Of a stretch of DNA of 64,000 nucleotides, positions 46,521-54,281 are shown one piece after another. Below the pieces are notes generated by a model, which searched no databases, was not told the origin of the DNA, and saw only the letters and a program-made list of their open reading frames with translations. Source of the DNA: Winogradskyella algicola (lineage in GTDB: Bacteria; Bacteroidota; Bacteroidia; Flavobacteriales; Flavobacteriaceae). The number at the start of each line of letters is the position of its first letter. The stretch's first letter is position 1. The position numbers and the translations under genes are program-made. The stretch lies in contig NZ_SZQF01000009.1 of NCBI RefSeq assembly GCF_005869935.1, positions 62,001 to 126,000 on the forward strand. Direction: 5' to 3'.

Positions 46521-46550
46521 TTTGTCTTTTTCAAAAAATTAAACGACCTT
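46521..46550 (+). repeat. Right 30-bp direct repeat flanking the GHKL-nuclease gene
   Basis: Partner of 44250-44279 (26/30 identical by hand). It lies 27 nt before the ATG of the following membrane-protein gene. If one copy is ancestral, the undisturbed locus would join the PLP-enzyme stop to this leader. Confidence 0.6.
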
Positions 46551-46576
46551 TTACAAAAATTGACTAATCAATACAG

Positions 46577-47359
46577 ATGAAAAAGAAATTTTCAATTCAT
46601 GGTAGCTATCAAGTAAATGGTGGTGAAGAAAAAGCGTTTGAAATAGAATACAACAACCTTCCGGAAAACGAAGAAAACAACAACAAACTTCTGCAACTAC
46701 TCAATCATCCATGGCGATTGATAAAAGAAGGGGGAAAACTAGGTGTGAATGGTGTAAAGCGTTTTTTTACCGTGTTATTTCTTTTTGCCATATCTAATAC
46801 CATTTTGTTTTTTTATGCTATAAAGCGGCTTTTCTCTACGGACTTTGAGTTCGGCAAACTTATGTTTGTTATTCTGGTTTTTATACTTGGTCTTGCCGTA
46901 ACTATTTATGCCTCTTACAGAGCATACCAGTACGTTATTATTGACACCATGAGAGTTATTTATGAAAATCTATCATCGCTCTTTCACAAAATAAGCGAAC
47001 TCATTATTGATAAAACCGAGCACGTATTTAAAGGTAAAGGCAAGGTATCTGACAATCAATTGCAGAAAACTTTAGACTTCGGTAAAATGGTAAATTCCAG
47101 ATACAAAAAAACACCTAAGTTTTTGCGAAAAGGAATCGTCCTTATTCTCAGTAAAATTCCTTTTGCTGGTATGTTGATAGATCTAAAAGAAGAAATTACA
47201 AGCGGTAATAAAGTTGAAGCCAGCTCAAAACTTTACAACAAGATGGATGGTTTTATATCTAACAACATATTTGGAAACAACAACACCAAATGGGTTTGGT
47301 GGTTATTACCTCTTAATATTTTGATATTATTGTTTTTAATAAAATCTAAGATTGGGTGA
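46577..47359 (+). CDS. Membrane protein of unknown function
   Basis: The 260-residue protein has a soluble N-terminus of about 65 residues (FSIHGSYQVNGGEEKAFEIEY) and three clear membrane segments (about residues 62-82, 93-112 and 240-256). A basic amphipathic region between the second and third includes KTPKFLRKGIVLILSKIPFAG. No family was recognised. The ATG at 46577 follows the right copy of the 30-bp repeat by 26 nt. It may be unrelated to the ATPase gene upstream and was probably the original neighbour of the PLP-enzyme gene. Confidence 0.7.
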   Translation: MKKKFSIHGSYQVNGGEEKAFEIEYNNLPENEENNNKLLQLLNHPWRLIKEGGKLGVNGVKRFFTVLFLFAISNTILFFYAIKRLFSTDFEFGKLMFVILVFILGLAVTIYASYRAYQYVIIDTMRVIYENLSSLFHKISELIIDKTEHVFKGKGKVSDNQLQKTLDFGKMVNSRYKKTPKFLRKGIVLILSKIPFAGMLIDLKEEITSGNKVEASSKLYNKMDGFISNNIFGNNNTKWVWWLLPLNILILLFLIKSKIG

Positions 47360-47386
47360 GTGTATTATAAATCTCCAATAGATTCC

Positions 47387-47394
47387 TACCTTTG
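47387..47394 (+). promoter_or_regulatory. Orphan promoter-like element antisense to mpl
   Basis: TACCTTTG within CTACCTTTGCAG is identical over 12 nt to the rpsL promoter's -7 region. It points towards the 3' end of mpl and no plus-strand gene follows. It may drive a short antisense RNA or be a relic. Confidence 0.35.
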
Positions 47395-47422
47395 CAGGAA
47401 TAACAGCGAACTTCTGAAACAA

Positions 47423-47459
47423 CACTTCGACAAGCTCAGTGTGACAGTTCAGGGTGACA
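47423..47459. repeat. Dispersed CTTCGAC-type palindromic repeat
   Basis: CACTTCGACAAGCTCAGTG followed by TGACAGTTCAGGGTGACA is a member of the element family seen also at 59731, 60242 and 62667. CACT/AGTG pair at its ends. It lies between two convergent genes, where such elements often act as 3'-end structures. Confidence 0.6.
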
Positions 47460-47466
47460 AAAATCA

Positions 47467-48819
47467 TTAAAACAGTTTTGTCACCGCATCAAAATCCAAT
47501 CCACCATAATTACCAGAGCTCATTAACAACAAGGATTTGTTATCAAAATTCTGTGAGAATAAGAAGGCTTTAAATTCTTCTGGATTGGTATAGATAATTA
47601 AATCATCGCGCTCAAAGGCATTGGCTATTTGCTCGTGAGTCACTTCCTGTAATTTCTTAATTTCCACAGCATGTGGTGAATAAAAAACTACAGCAACATC
47701 GGCAGCATCTAACGCTCCTTTGTATTCTTTTAAAAATTCGGCATTAAGGCTACTGTAGGTGTGCAACTCCAAACAAGCTACTAAAGTTCTGTCGCTGTAT
47801 TGTGCCTTTACTGCTTTGGTCGTGGCCTCAACTTTACTTGGCGAATGTGCAAAATCCTTATAAACCACACTTTGTGAAGTTTCGGCTATTTTCTCTAAGC
47901 GCTTGCTCGCGCCTTTGAAGGTAGAAATCGCTTCGTAGAAATCATCTTCATCAATTCCCATATGCTGGCAAATCCATTTGGCACCTGCAAGGTTATTCAA
48001 ATTATGAGCACCAAATATTTCAATTGGCATTGGACCTTCTGGTGTTTCCAATATGGTTTCACCATCTTCCACAGTATATTCTGGTGTTTGGTAGGGAATT
48101 TTACGTATTTGGTTTTCTGAAGCTTCAACCACACGTTTTACTTCTTCATCTTCCTCATTGTAATTAATGCTTCCACCCAAAACAATAGAATCTACAAAGG
48201 TTTTAAACTGCTCCACATAATTCTCGTACGTAGGAAATACATTGATATGGTCCCAAGCAATACCACTTAACAATGCAATATTCGGTTTATACAAGTGAAA
48301 TTTTGGGCGTCTATCTATTGGTGAGCTTAAATACTCGTCACCTTCCAAAACTATAAAATCATTGTCTTCCGTGAGTTTTACCATGACATCAAAACCTTCC
48401 AGCTGTGCACCAACCATATAATCTACATCTCTATCGTGGTAATGCATTACATGCAAAATCATAGAGGTTATCGTTGTTTTTCCATGGCTTCCACCAATAA
48501 CAACTCTGGTTTTGTTTTTAGATTGCTCGTACAAAAACTCTGGATAGCTATAGATTTTGAGACCTAATTCCTGGGCTTTTAACAGCTCAGGATTATCGGC
48601 TTTGGCATGCATACCCAATACCACAGCATCTAAATCTGTTGTGATTTTTTCAGGAAACCAACCGAAAGCTTCTGGCAACAAGCCTTTAGCTTCTAATCGT
48701 GATTTTGATGGGTCAAAAATGGTATCATCACTTCCTGTAATGTTGTATCCTTTATTGTGTAGTGCTAATGCCAAATTGTGCATTGCAGCACCACCTATAG
48801 CTATAAAATGTACATTCAT
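47467..48819 (-). CDS. mpl: UDP-N-acetylmuramate:L-alanyl-gamma-D-glutamyl-meso-diaminopimelate ligase
   Basis: Mpl recycles cell-wall peptides by joining the tripeptide L-Ala-gamma-D-Glu-mDAP to UDP-MurNAc. The 450-residue Mur ligase has the N-terminal Rossmann start VHFIAIGGAAMHNLALAL, the ATP loop GGSHGKTT (about residues 108-115), LEGDEYLSSPIDRRPKF and AWDHINVFPTYENYVEQF, and KDFAHSPSKVEATTKAVK in the C-terminal domain. The GDEYDTAFFDKRSKF-like block of Mpl, not MurC, supports the assignment; MurC has a different substrate-binding N-domain. A -7 element lies 4 nt before the ATG, so the message is probably leaderless. Confidence 0.9.
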   Translation of the reverse strand: MNVHFIAIGGAAMHNLALALHNKGYNITGSDDTIFDPSKSRLEAKGLLPEAFGWFPEKITTDLDAVVLGMHAKADNPELLKAQELGLKIYSYPEFLYEQSKNKTRVVIGGSHGKTTITSMILHVMHYHDRDVDYMVGAQLEGFDVMVKLTEDNDFIVLEGDEYLSSPIDRRPKFHLYKPNIALLSGIAWDHINVFPTYENYVEQFKTFVDSIVLGGSINYNEEDEEVKRVVEASENQIRKIPYQTPEYTVEDGETILETPEGPMPIEIFGAHNLNNLAGAKWICQHMGIDEDDFYEAISTFKGASKRLEKIAETSQSVVYKDFAHSPSKVEATTKAVKAQYSDRTLVACLELHTYSSLNAEFLKEYKGALDAADVAVVFYSPHAVEIKKLQEVTHEQIANAFERDDLIIYTNPEEFKAFLFSQNFDNKSLLLMSSGNYGGLDFDAVTKLF

Positions 48820-48823
48820 AAAA

Positions 48824-48831
48824 CAAATATA
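48824..48831 (-). promoter_or_regulatory. Promoter -7 element of mpl, probably leaderless mRNA
   Basis: On the minus strand TATATTTG fits TAnnTTTG and is 4 nt from the A of the mpl ATG (48819). This is the same short distance as seen for rarA and pyrE. Confidence 0.5.
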
Positions 48832-48851
48832 AATTATAGAAAAGAGATATT

Positions 48852-48868
48852 AGAGATGAGAGATGAGA
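48852..48868. repeat. Short 7-bp tandem repeat, AGAGATG-type
   Basis: Two perfect units AGAGATG (48852-48858 and 48859-48865) are followed by AGA and preceded by the related GAGATAT. It lies upstream of mpl in the spacer between mpl and the TolC gene. Confidence 0.5.
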
Positions 48869-48964
48869 AAAAATTAAGAGTACACTATTTTCCTCAAAAG
48901 TCTAGCCTTTAACCTTCAAAAAACAAACTAATGTAAACTATTTTGTAAGGTGAATTCTATGATG

Positions 48965-49012
48965 AGTTCTCGATACAATTTGTTCATTCTTCACAAATCA
49001 CTCGAACTGACG
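48965..49012. repeat. Imperfect palindromic element (copy in inverse orientation at 61538)
   Basis: This 48-nt stretch, AGTTCTCGATACAATT...ATCACTCGAACTGACG, is the reverse complement of 61538-61583 with only a few changes and a 2-nt length difference. Its two halves are themselves imperfectly complementary (AGTTCTCGA... against ...TCGAACT), so it can fold into a hairpin. It lies between mpl and the TolC-family gene. Confidence 0.7.
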
Positions 49013-49019
49013 TACTACT

Positions 49020-49053
49020 ACTGAGACTGAAAACTGAAAACTGAAAACTAAAG
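49020..49053. repeat. 7-bp tandem repeat, ACTGAAA-type
   Basis: ACTGAG, then three perfect ACTGAAA units (49026-49046) and a degenerate ACTAAAG. The array touches the stop of the TolC-family gene at 49048. Confidence 0.75.
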
Positions 49054-50454
49054 ATCTGGATTTACCGCTAAACTATTAAACAGCTTTGCCTTAGTGCTAA
49101 AAAACTTGTATTGTACTTCAATAGCTTTTAGCTGTCCATCAATAAGTTTAGATTCACGTGAGTTAACCAAAAATAATGAACTTTCCCCAAGTTGAAATTT
49201 GCGCTCTTCAGCTTCGAGCATTCTAGAATAATCCGTAACCATATCTGCAGCAAGTGTATTCTGAATTACGTAAGAATCTAACTCCTGTCTAATGGCATTT
49301 ATTTTATTCTGAAGATTAACACGTGTGGCGTCAATTTCAAACTCAGTATCTTGCTGTTTTAATTTTGCCAATCTTAAATCTCCGCGTTCTTTTCTTAGAA
49401 ACAATGGAAAACTAATATTTAAACCTCCTTTATACTCAGCTGTGTTGAATGTACGTGCAACTTCTGGTACTTCTGTAATAAAGTTATACTCAACATCTAC
49501 TTTTGGCAAGAGCTTATTAGCTTTTAACCTTGTATCAACCTCTAGACTTTGCAATTTATAGTCTAAAGAAATCATTTTAGGATGCGTATCTATGATAGTT
49601 TCATTATCTCGTAACTGACTAATATTAAACGCAGTATCTACAATTGGTTCAGAATTCACATCTGGAATAACATTAGGTTGCAACTCAACAGGAATATTAT
49701 TATCTAACCACAAAAACGTTGACAACTCTAATGATGCTTTCATCAACTTCACCTTGGATTGTTCTAAACTTAATCGACGTTGATTAATAGCAATTCTTGC
49801 TTCAACAACATCAATATCTGCACGCTCACCTACCTCTGCACCGCGTTCTATACCTCTAAATCGTAATTGGGCATTGGTTAAGAAATTTTCGAATAATTTA
49901 AGCTCATTATATGCTTGTAACCATTTGAAATATGCCAATGAGGCATCAAACAAAATATTATTGACAAAGATATCTCTGTCTGCTTTTGCTTGCTCTCTAA
50001 AAAGCTTGGCTTGTTTTAACGATGCCATTCTATCGTTAATTAATAGTCCTTGGGCAACAGGTACTTTTACACCTGCGGAATACAAACCGTCTTCTGGCAC
50101 AAAGGATTCTCTCCCTAAGAATTCACCTGAATTTTCTTCAAACGTGGCTTTAAGTTCTATACCATACCACGTCGGAATTTTAAACATACCGTTAAGTTTG
50201 TCGAAATACTCAGTGCCTTTAAACTTTTTGCGATCGTAGTCTACTTCAAACTTGGGGTCAAATGCACCACGTGATTTTAAAAGTTTAGCTTGGCTCTCGT
50301 CAATCACCAGTTCGGCTTGCTTTACGATAGGATGAAATTTTTTCACATAGCCTAAGTATTCATCAAATCTTAAAACCTCAGCAATACTGTCTGTCTGTGC
50401 AAAACCAGATAAACCTATGCAAATAAAAAGTGCTGTACGTATTAAATACTTCAT
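49048..50454 (-). CDS. TolC-family outer-membrane efflux protein
   Basis: The 468-residue protein has a signal peptide (about 19 residues, ending GFAQ) and the alternating long helices of the OEP/TolC fold, with repeated features in the two halves (LFENFLTNAQLRFRGIERGAEVG and ADMVTDYSRMLEAEERKFQLGESSLFLVNSRE). It forms the outer-membrane channel of a tripartite exporter. It is the last gene of a TetR-ABC-HlyD-TolC operon, 3 nt after the HlyD gene, so it is the dedicated partner of that pump. Confidence 0.88.
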   Translation of the reverse strand: MKYLIRTALFICIGLSGFAQTDSIAEVLRFDEYLGYVKKFHPIVKQAELVIDESQAKLLKSRGAFDPKFEVDYDRKKFKGTEYFDKLNGMFKIPTWYGIELKATFEENSGEFLGRESFVPEDGLYSAGVKVPVAQGLLINDRMASLKQAKLFREQAKADRDIFVNNILFDASLAYFKWLQAYNELKLFENFLTNAQLRFRGIERGAEVGERADIDVVEARIAINQRRLSLEQSKVKLMKASLELSTFLWLDNNIPVELQPNVIPDVNSEPIVDTAFNISQLRDNETIIDTHPKMISLDYKLQSLEVDTRLKANKLLPKVDVEYNFITEVPEVARTFNTAEYKGGLNISFPLFLRKERGDLRLAKLKQQDTEFEIDATRVNLQNKINAIRQELDSYVIQNTLAADMVTDYSRMLEAEERKFQLGESSLFLVNSRESKLIDGQLKAIEVQYKFFSTKAKLFNSLAVNPDL

Positions 50455-50457
50455 GAC

Positions 50458-51813
50458 TTATTTCTTCGCTTTTTTGGACGCTCCGCCATCTTGTGGCTGG
50501 TAATAATTTGGCGGAAAACCATTAAGTTGACGCCATAATTCAAACCAAATTGGCACATCATCTAACAATGCCATGGTAAAGGCACCAGAGCCTGCGCGTA
50601 CATCCTCTGGCCAAGGGTGATCTTCTGGATCTGGTTTAAGTAATACTCTAAATTTACCATTATCGCTAATAAAACGTTCTACAGCAACTACTTCTGCTCC
50701 ATATGTACCATAAGATACATTTGGCCAACCACTAAAAACAATAGCTGGCCAACCATCGAACTGTACACGAACTTTTTCACCTTTATGGATTAGAGGCAAA
50801 TCTATAGGCTCCACAAAGGTTTCTACAGCTAAATCTACCTTATCAGGAATAATACCAACAAGCTCTTCACCTTCCTTAAAAGTAACACCAACACCACCTC
50901 GAAGTGCTTTATTAATAAAACCGTCATAAGGTGCTGTAACGAATAATAAGCTGTTTCTAATTTTGTAGTTAGAATATTGATTTTCTAGCTTTTGAACATC
51001 AGCCTCAGTACTAAACTGATTTGATTGTGCAGAAAATTTTTCGCTCTGCGCTTTAGATATCTTATCTGAAAATTCTTGTTTTACTCTATTAATTTCTAGC
51101 CTAGCATTGATAACTTCAGTTTTACTCTCCAAGAGTTTATTTTTTTGCGATACTAGTTTAGCTTGGGTTTCTTGCAACTTTAACCGTGCATCTTCAACAT
51201 TTTTTAAGGCTGTAAAACCATCTTGATAAAGTGTATCTGCACGATTATACTTGGTTTGAGCAATTCTAAGATTGGTTTCGGCTGCCTCAAGATCTATACT
51301 ATCTGCCTCAACCTTAAATTTTGCCTGTAATAGTTTGTTTTGAGCTTGCTCTAGCTTTAGTTTTCGCTCATTTGTGAGTGCACCTATTCTAACATCTTCA
51401 GATCGTGCTTTCTCCTCATAGGATTTTGCAGAAAATGCTTTTGCATCGCGTTGCTGCGCTGTACGTTCTACCAAATTTGGATCAAAGTACTCACTTTTTA
51501 CTTCGGAGATCTGCATTATGGTATCTCCTTTTTTGACCTGATCACCTTCTCTAACGTACCATTTTTCGATTCTTCCTGGTATTTGAGATTGAATGGTTTG
51601 TGGTCTTTGATCTGGCGTAAGCGTAGTTACATTACCTCTGCCTGTTATATTTTGAGTCCAAGGCAAAAACAATATGATAATACCAATGATTGCAAAAGCC
51701 GCAAGGAATCTATTAAAGTATTTGTAGTAAGATTTATCAAAAACACGCTTTCCTGAATTATAATCAGATAAGTCAACGGTCTTATTTAATGGATTTTTTG
51801 AAATATTCAACAT
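50458..51813 (-). CDS. HlyD-family periplasmic adaptor protein
   Basis: The 451-residue protein has one N-terminal membrane helix (about residues 34-52), a lipoyl half-motif SQIPGRIEKWYVREGDQVKKGDTI (about 73-96), a long coiled coil (about 110-290) and the second half-motif LLFVTAPYDGFINKAL, followed by the beta-barrel domain. It would join the inner-membrane ABC exporter to the TolC channel. It lies 11 nt after the ABC gene and 3 nt before the TolC gene. Confidence 0.9.
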   Translation of the reverse strand: MLNISKNPLNKTVDLSDYNSGKRVFDKSYYKYFNRFLAAFAIIGIIILFLPWTQNITGRGNVTTLTPDQRPQTIQSQIPGRIEKWYVREGDQVKKGDTIMQISEVKSEYFDPNLVERTAQQRDAKAFSAKSYEEKARSEDVRIGALTNERKLKLEQAQNKLLQAKFKVEADSIDLEAAETNLRIAQTKYNRADTLYQDGFTALKNVEDARLKLQETQAKLVSQKNKLLESKTEVINARLEINRVKQEFSDKISKAQSEKFSAQSNQFSTEADVQKLENQYSNYKIRNSLLFVTAPYDGFINKALRGGVGVTFKEGEELVGIIPDKVDLAVETFVEPIDLPLIHKGEKVRVQFDGWPAIVFSGWPNVSYGTYGAEVVAVERFISDNGKFRVLLKPDPEDHPWPEDVRAGSGAFTMALLDDVPIWFELWRQLNGFPPNYYQPQDGGASKKAKK

Positions 51814-51824
51814 AGCGTTTTGTT

Positions 51825-53486
51825 TTAGATAATTTCACCATTATTTAAATTAATAACATCTGTACAGTCTTCTCGCCAATCGTTGTTAAAACTAGCAACA
51901 ATAATTGCCCAAGGATGTTCTGGTGCAGTTAATGCTTTGATGATTCGTTTTGCTTCAGTGGCCTCAAAATGCTCTAAAGGCTCTTCAAGAATTAATACTT
52001 TTGGTTTTTTAAGTATCGCTCTTGCCAAAATTATCTTTTTGGCTACTGTAAACGACATCTGTTTTCCTTCAGGATAAATGATAGTTTCTAATCCTCTTTC
52101 TGTTTCTTTCAGATACTCTTTAAGACCAACGATTTCAACAGCTTTTTTAATTTCTTGATCTGTTATATCCTTATTGGTTAAAGTTAAATTATCTCTAATG
52201 CTACCTTCAAATGGAGTTTCTTCAGCCAATGACAAACCTAAACAAGACCTATAATTATTGAGATGGATATTTTGAAGCGACTCATCATTAACAAAAATTC
52301 TCCCTTTGGTTGGCTCTATAATTCCAGAAATCAATCTTAACAAGCTAGACTTGCCAGACCCACTAGGCCCTTGTACCAAAATTCTACTAGATGGGTTTAT
52401 TGCCATGCTTATATTGTTAAGAATTGGTACTGCTCTATTAGGGACTTTGTAAGCAATTTTATCTAATTCTATTTTTAAGGTTTCGGCAGTATCTATCTTT
52501 ATTCCATCTTGTGGTTCTAACTTTTTATCTACTACCTGACCCATTTTTTCTAAAGAGGTTAAAACATCATAAAAGGACTCTAAACCAAGAATCAATTTTT
52601 CTACTGAACCTATAACTAAAAGAATGATGATTTCTGCAGCTACAAATTGACCAATATTCATTTCTTGAGTCAATACTAAAAGTCCACCTATGAGTAATAA
52701 TCCTGCTGTAACAATAACCTTAAAACCAACCATTTGAATAAATTGGATTACTAAAATTTTAAAGTGACTTTCTCTAGCTTCTAAATAACCATCTACCAAT
52801 TTATCATTTTTCTCTAAAGCAAGTGATGTTCTTCCTGAAATCTTAAAACTTGTAATGGCCCTTGCAACTTCTTGTATCCAATGCGCAACCATATATTTTT
52901 TTTTAGATTCCTTTAAACTTGTATCCATACCTTTTTGAATGGTAAACTTAAACACTACATAGATCAGTATGATTAATAAAATACCGAATGCTATAAAAAA
53001 CGGATGATAAAACGACAAGAGAATTAATGCAAAAACAATCTGTAATACAGCTGCTGGCACATCGATTAACAACTTTGCCAAACCTTTTTGTACAGTTAAT
53101 ACATCAAAAAAACGATTTGCCAACTCTGGCGGATAGTAATTGCGCAGTTCATTCATTTTTATTTTTGGAAACCTATAAGTAAACTCAAACGAAGCACGCA
53201 TAAAAATACGCTGCTGAACAGTTTCTATAATTCGCATTTGCATGAGTTGAAGCACACCAACAAACGCAACACCCAAGGTTACTAATACAACAAGAACAAC
53301 CCATGATGTACTAACTTGTGCTCCTTGAATTAAATTAATAATGGCCTGGATTCCTAGTGGTAAAGTTAAACTGATAAGTCCTGAAAAAACTGCATAGTAA
53401 ATGACCTGTAGCAAATCCTTTTTTTCGAGTCTTAAAATCCCAACAAAACGTTGCCACGGAGTTAAAATAGGTTTATTTTGTTCCAT
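51825..53486 (-). CDS. ABC exporter, fused membrane and degenerate ATPase domains
   Basis: The 553-residue half-transporter has six membrane helices (about residues 20-310, ABC type 1 exporter fold) and a C-terminal nucleotide-binding domain. Walker A is intact (GPSGSGKSS, 373-381). Other catalytic motifs are altered: the Q-loop Gln reads Glu (SLAEETPF), the LSGGQ signature is replaced by KQMSFTVAKK, Walker B is LILEEP with Glu for Asp (about residue 501), and the H-loop His is Ser (VASFN, about 530). It may bind ATP with little or no hydrolysis. Its start overlaps the TetR gene by 14 nt. It has no peptidase C39 domain, so it is not a bacteriocin-type exporter. Confidence 0.85.
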   Translation of the reverse strand: MEQNKPILTPWQRFVGILRLEKKDLLQVIYYAVFSGLISLTLPLGIQAIINLIQGAQVSTSWVVLVVLVTLGVAFVGVLQLMQMRIIETVQQRIFMRASFEFTYRFPKIKMNELRNYYPPELANRFFDVLTVQKGLAKLLIDVPAAVLQIVFALILLSFYHPFFIAFGILLIILIYVVFKFTIQKGMDTSLKESKKKYMVAHWIQEVARAITSFKISGRTSLALEKNDKLVDGYLEARESHFKILVIQFIQMVGFKVIVTAGLLLIGGLLVLTQEMNIGQFVAAEIIILLVIGSVEKLILGLESFYDVLTSLEKMGQVVDKKLEPQDGIKIDTAETLKIELDKIAYKVPNRAVPILNNISMAINPSSRILVQGPSGSGKSSLLRLISGIIEPTKGRIFVNDESLQNIHLNNYRSCLGLSLAEETPFEGSIRDNLTLTNKDITDQEIKKAVEIVGLKEYLKETERGLETIIYPEGKQMSFTVAKKIILARAILKKPKVLILEEPLEHFEATEAKRIIKALTAPEHPWAIIVASFNNDWREDCTDVINLNNGEII

Positions 53487-54165
53487 CTGATGCTGTCTTT
53501 AATACTTTTTGGGTTAGGTTAAGAAAAAATTCTGTTGGTGTTACATCACTACCACAATCTGTAATGGAGCGAAAATGTTCTTTTAAAAAATGTTGATGCA
53601 AAGCTCCCTCCACTACAGTACTAGCAAGACTCGAAGGAAACTCATAATCTGAATTTACATTACTTATTATCTCACTTAGGCGTGTAACTACGCGTTTGTA
53701 AGCTACAAAATAGCCTTCCTTATTTTCGCTATCAACTTCTTTGGTTAAATAAGACTTAGAATATTCGTTAATGATAATTCTGTTTAAAACTATTTCGTTA
53801 ATATGTGTGTAAGTGACATCTTCTTTTATTTCTCTAGTTACAACCTCAATTGCTTTTGATAACTGGTCATTATGATCGGGAACATTGTGCGTTGCAAATA
53901 CCATTTGATATTCTATCCAAGCCCAGTACCAAGATGTGAGGTATAGAAGTAACTTATGTTTGCTCTCAAAATAGCGATAAATAGAACTTTCATTGGAACC
54001 GATTTTGTTACCCAACTTTTTGAAAGTAAAATTATCGAATCCTATTTCGTCAATAAGGAGAATACCATGTTCAATAATACGTTTTCCTAGGTCTGAAGAC
54101 TCTGGGTCCTTGATAAAAATCTTATCAGGAACAGCAATCTTTATATTTGATAATAAATTGATCAT
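53473..54165 (-). CDS. TetR-family transcriptional regulator
   Basis: The 230-residue protein has a TetR-type helix-turn-helix near residues 29-75 (GILLIDEIGFDNFTFKKLG, IGSNESSIYRYFESKHKLLLYL), preceded by about 28 extra residues. The ligand domain is not assigned. It is the first gene of the export operon and overlaps the ABC gene by 14 nt. A palindrome overlaps its own promoter, which suggests autoregulation and control of the pump. Confidence 0.9.
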   Translation of the reverse strand: MINLLSNIKIAVPDKIFIKDPESSDLGKRIIEHGILLIDEIGFDNFTFKKLGNKIGSNESSIYRYFESKHKLLLYLTSWYWAWIEYQMVFATHNVPDHNDQLSKAIEVVTREIKEDVTYTHINEIVLNRIIINEYSKSYLTKEVDSENKEGYFVAYKRVVTRLSEIISNVNSDYEFPSSLASTVVEGALHQHFLKEHFRSITDCGSDVTPTEFFLNLTQKVLKTASDGTK

Positions 54166-54182
54166 GCCTAAATATTTAATTG

Positions 54183-54205
54183 CAAATATAATAGTATCAC
54201 TATTA
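54183..54205 (-). promoter_or_regulatory. Promoter and candidate operator of the TetR export operon
   Basis: On the minus strand TATATTTG (54190-54183) fits the -7 consensus, 18 nt before the ATG. TAATAGT-ATC-ACTATTA (54189-54205) is a perfect 7-3-7 inverted repeat that overlaps the element by two bases and covers the spacer upstream. A repressor bound there would block RNA polymerase. The sequence is seen; binding is inferred. Confidence 0.5.
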
Positions 54206-54281
54206 ATATTGCGATTTTAACAAATATTTAAGCTATTGATATTTTAAATAAAACATATAAGTAAAATTTATGTGTTTTTGT

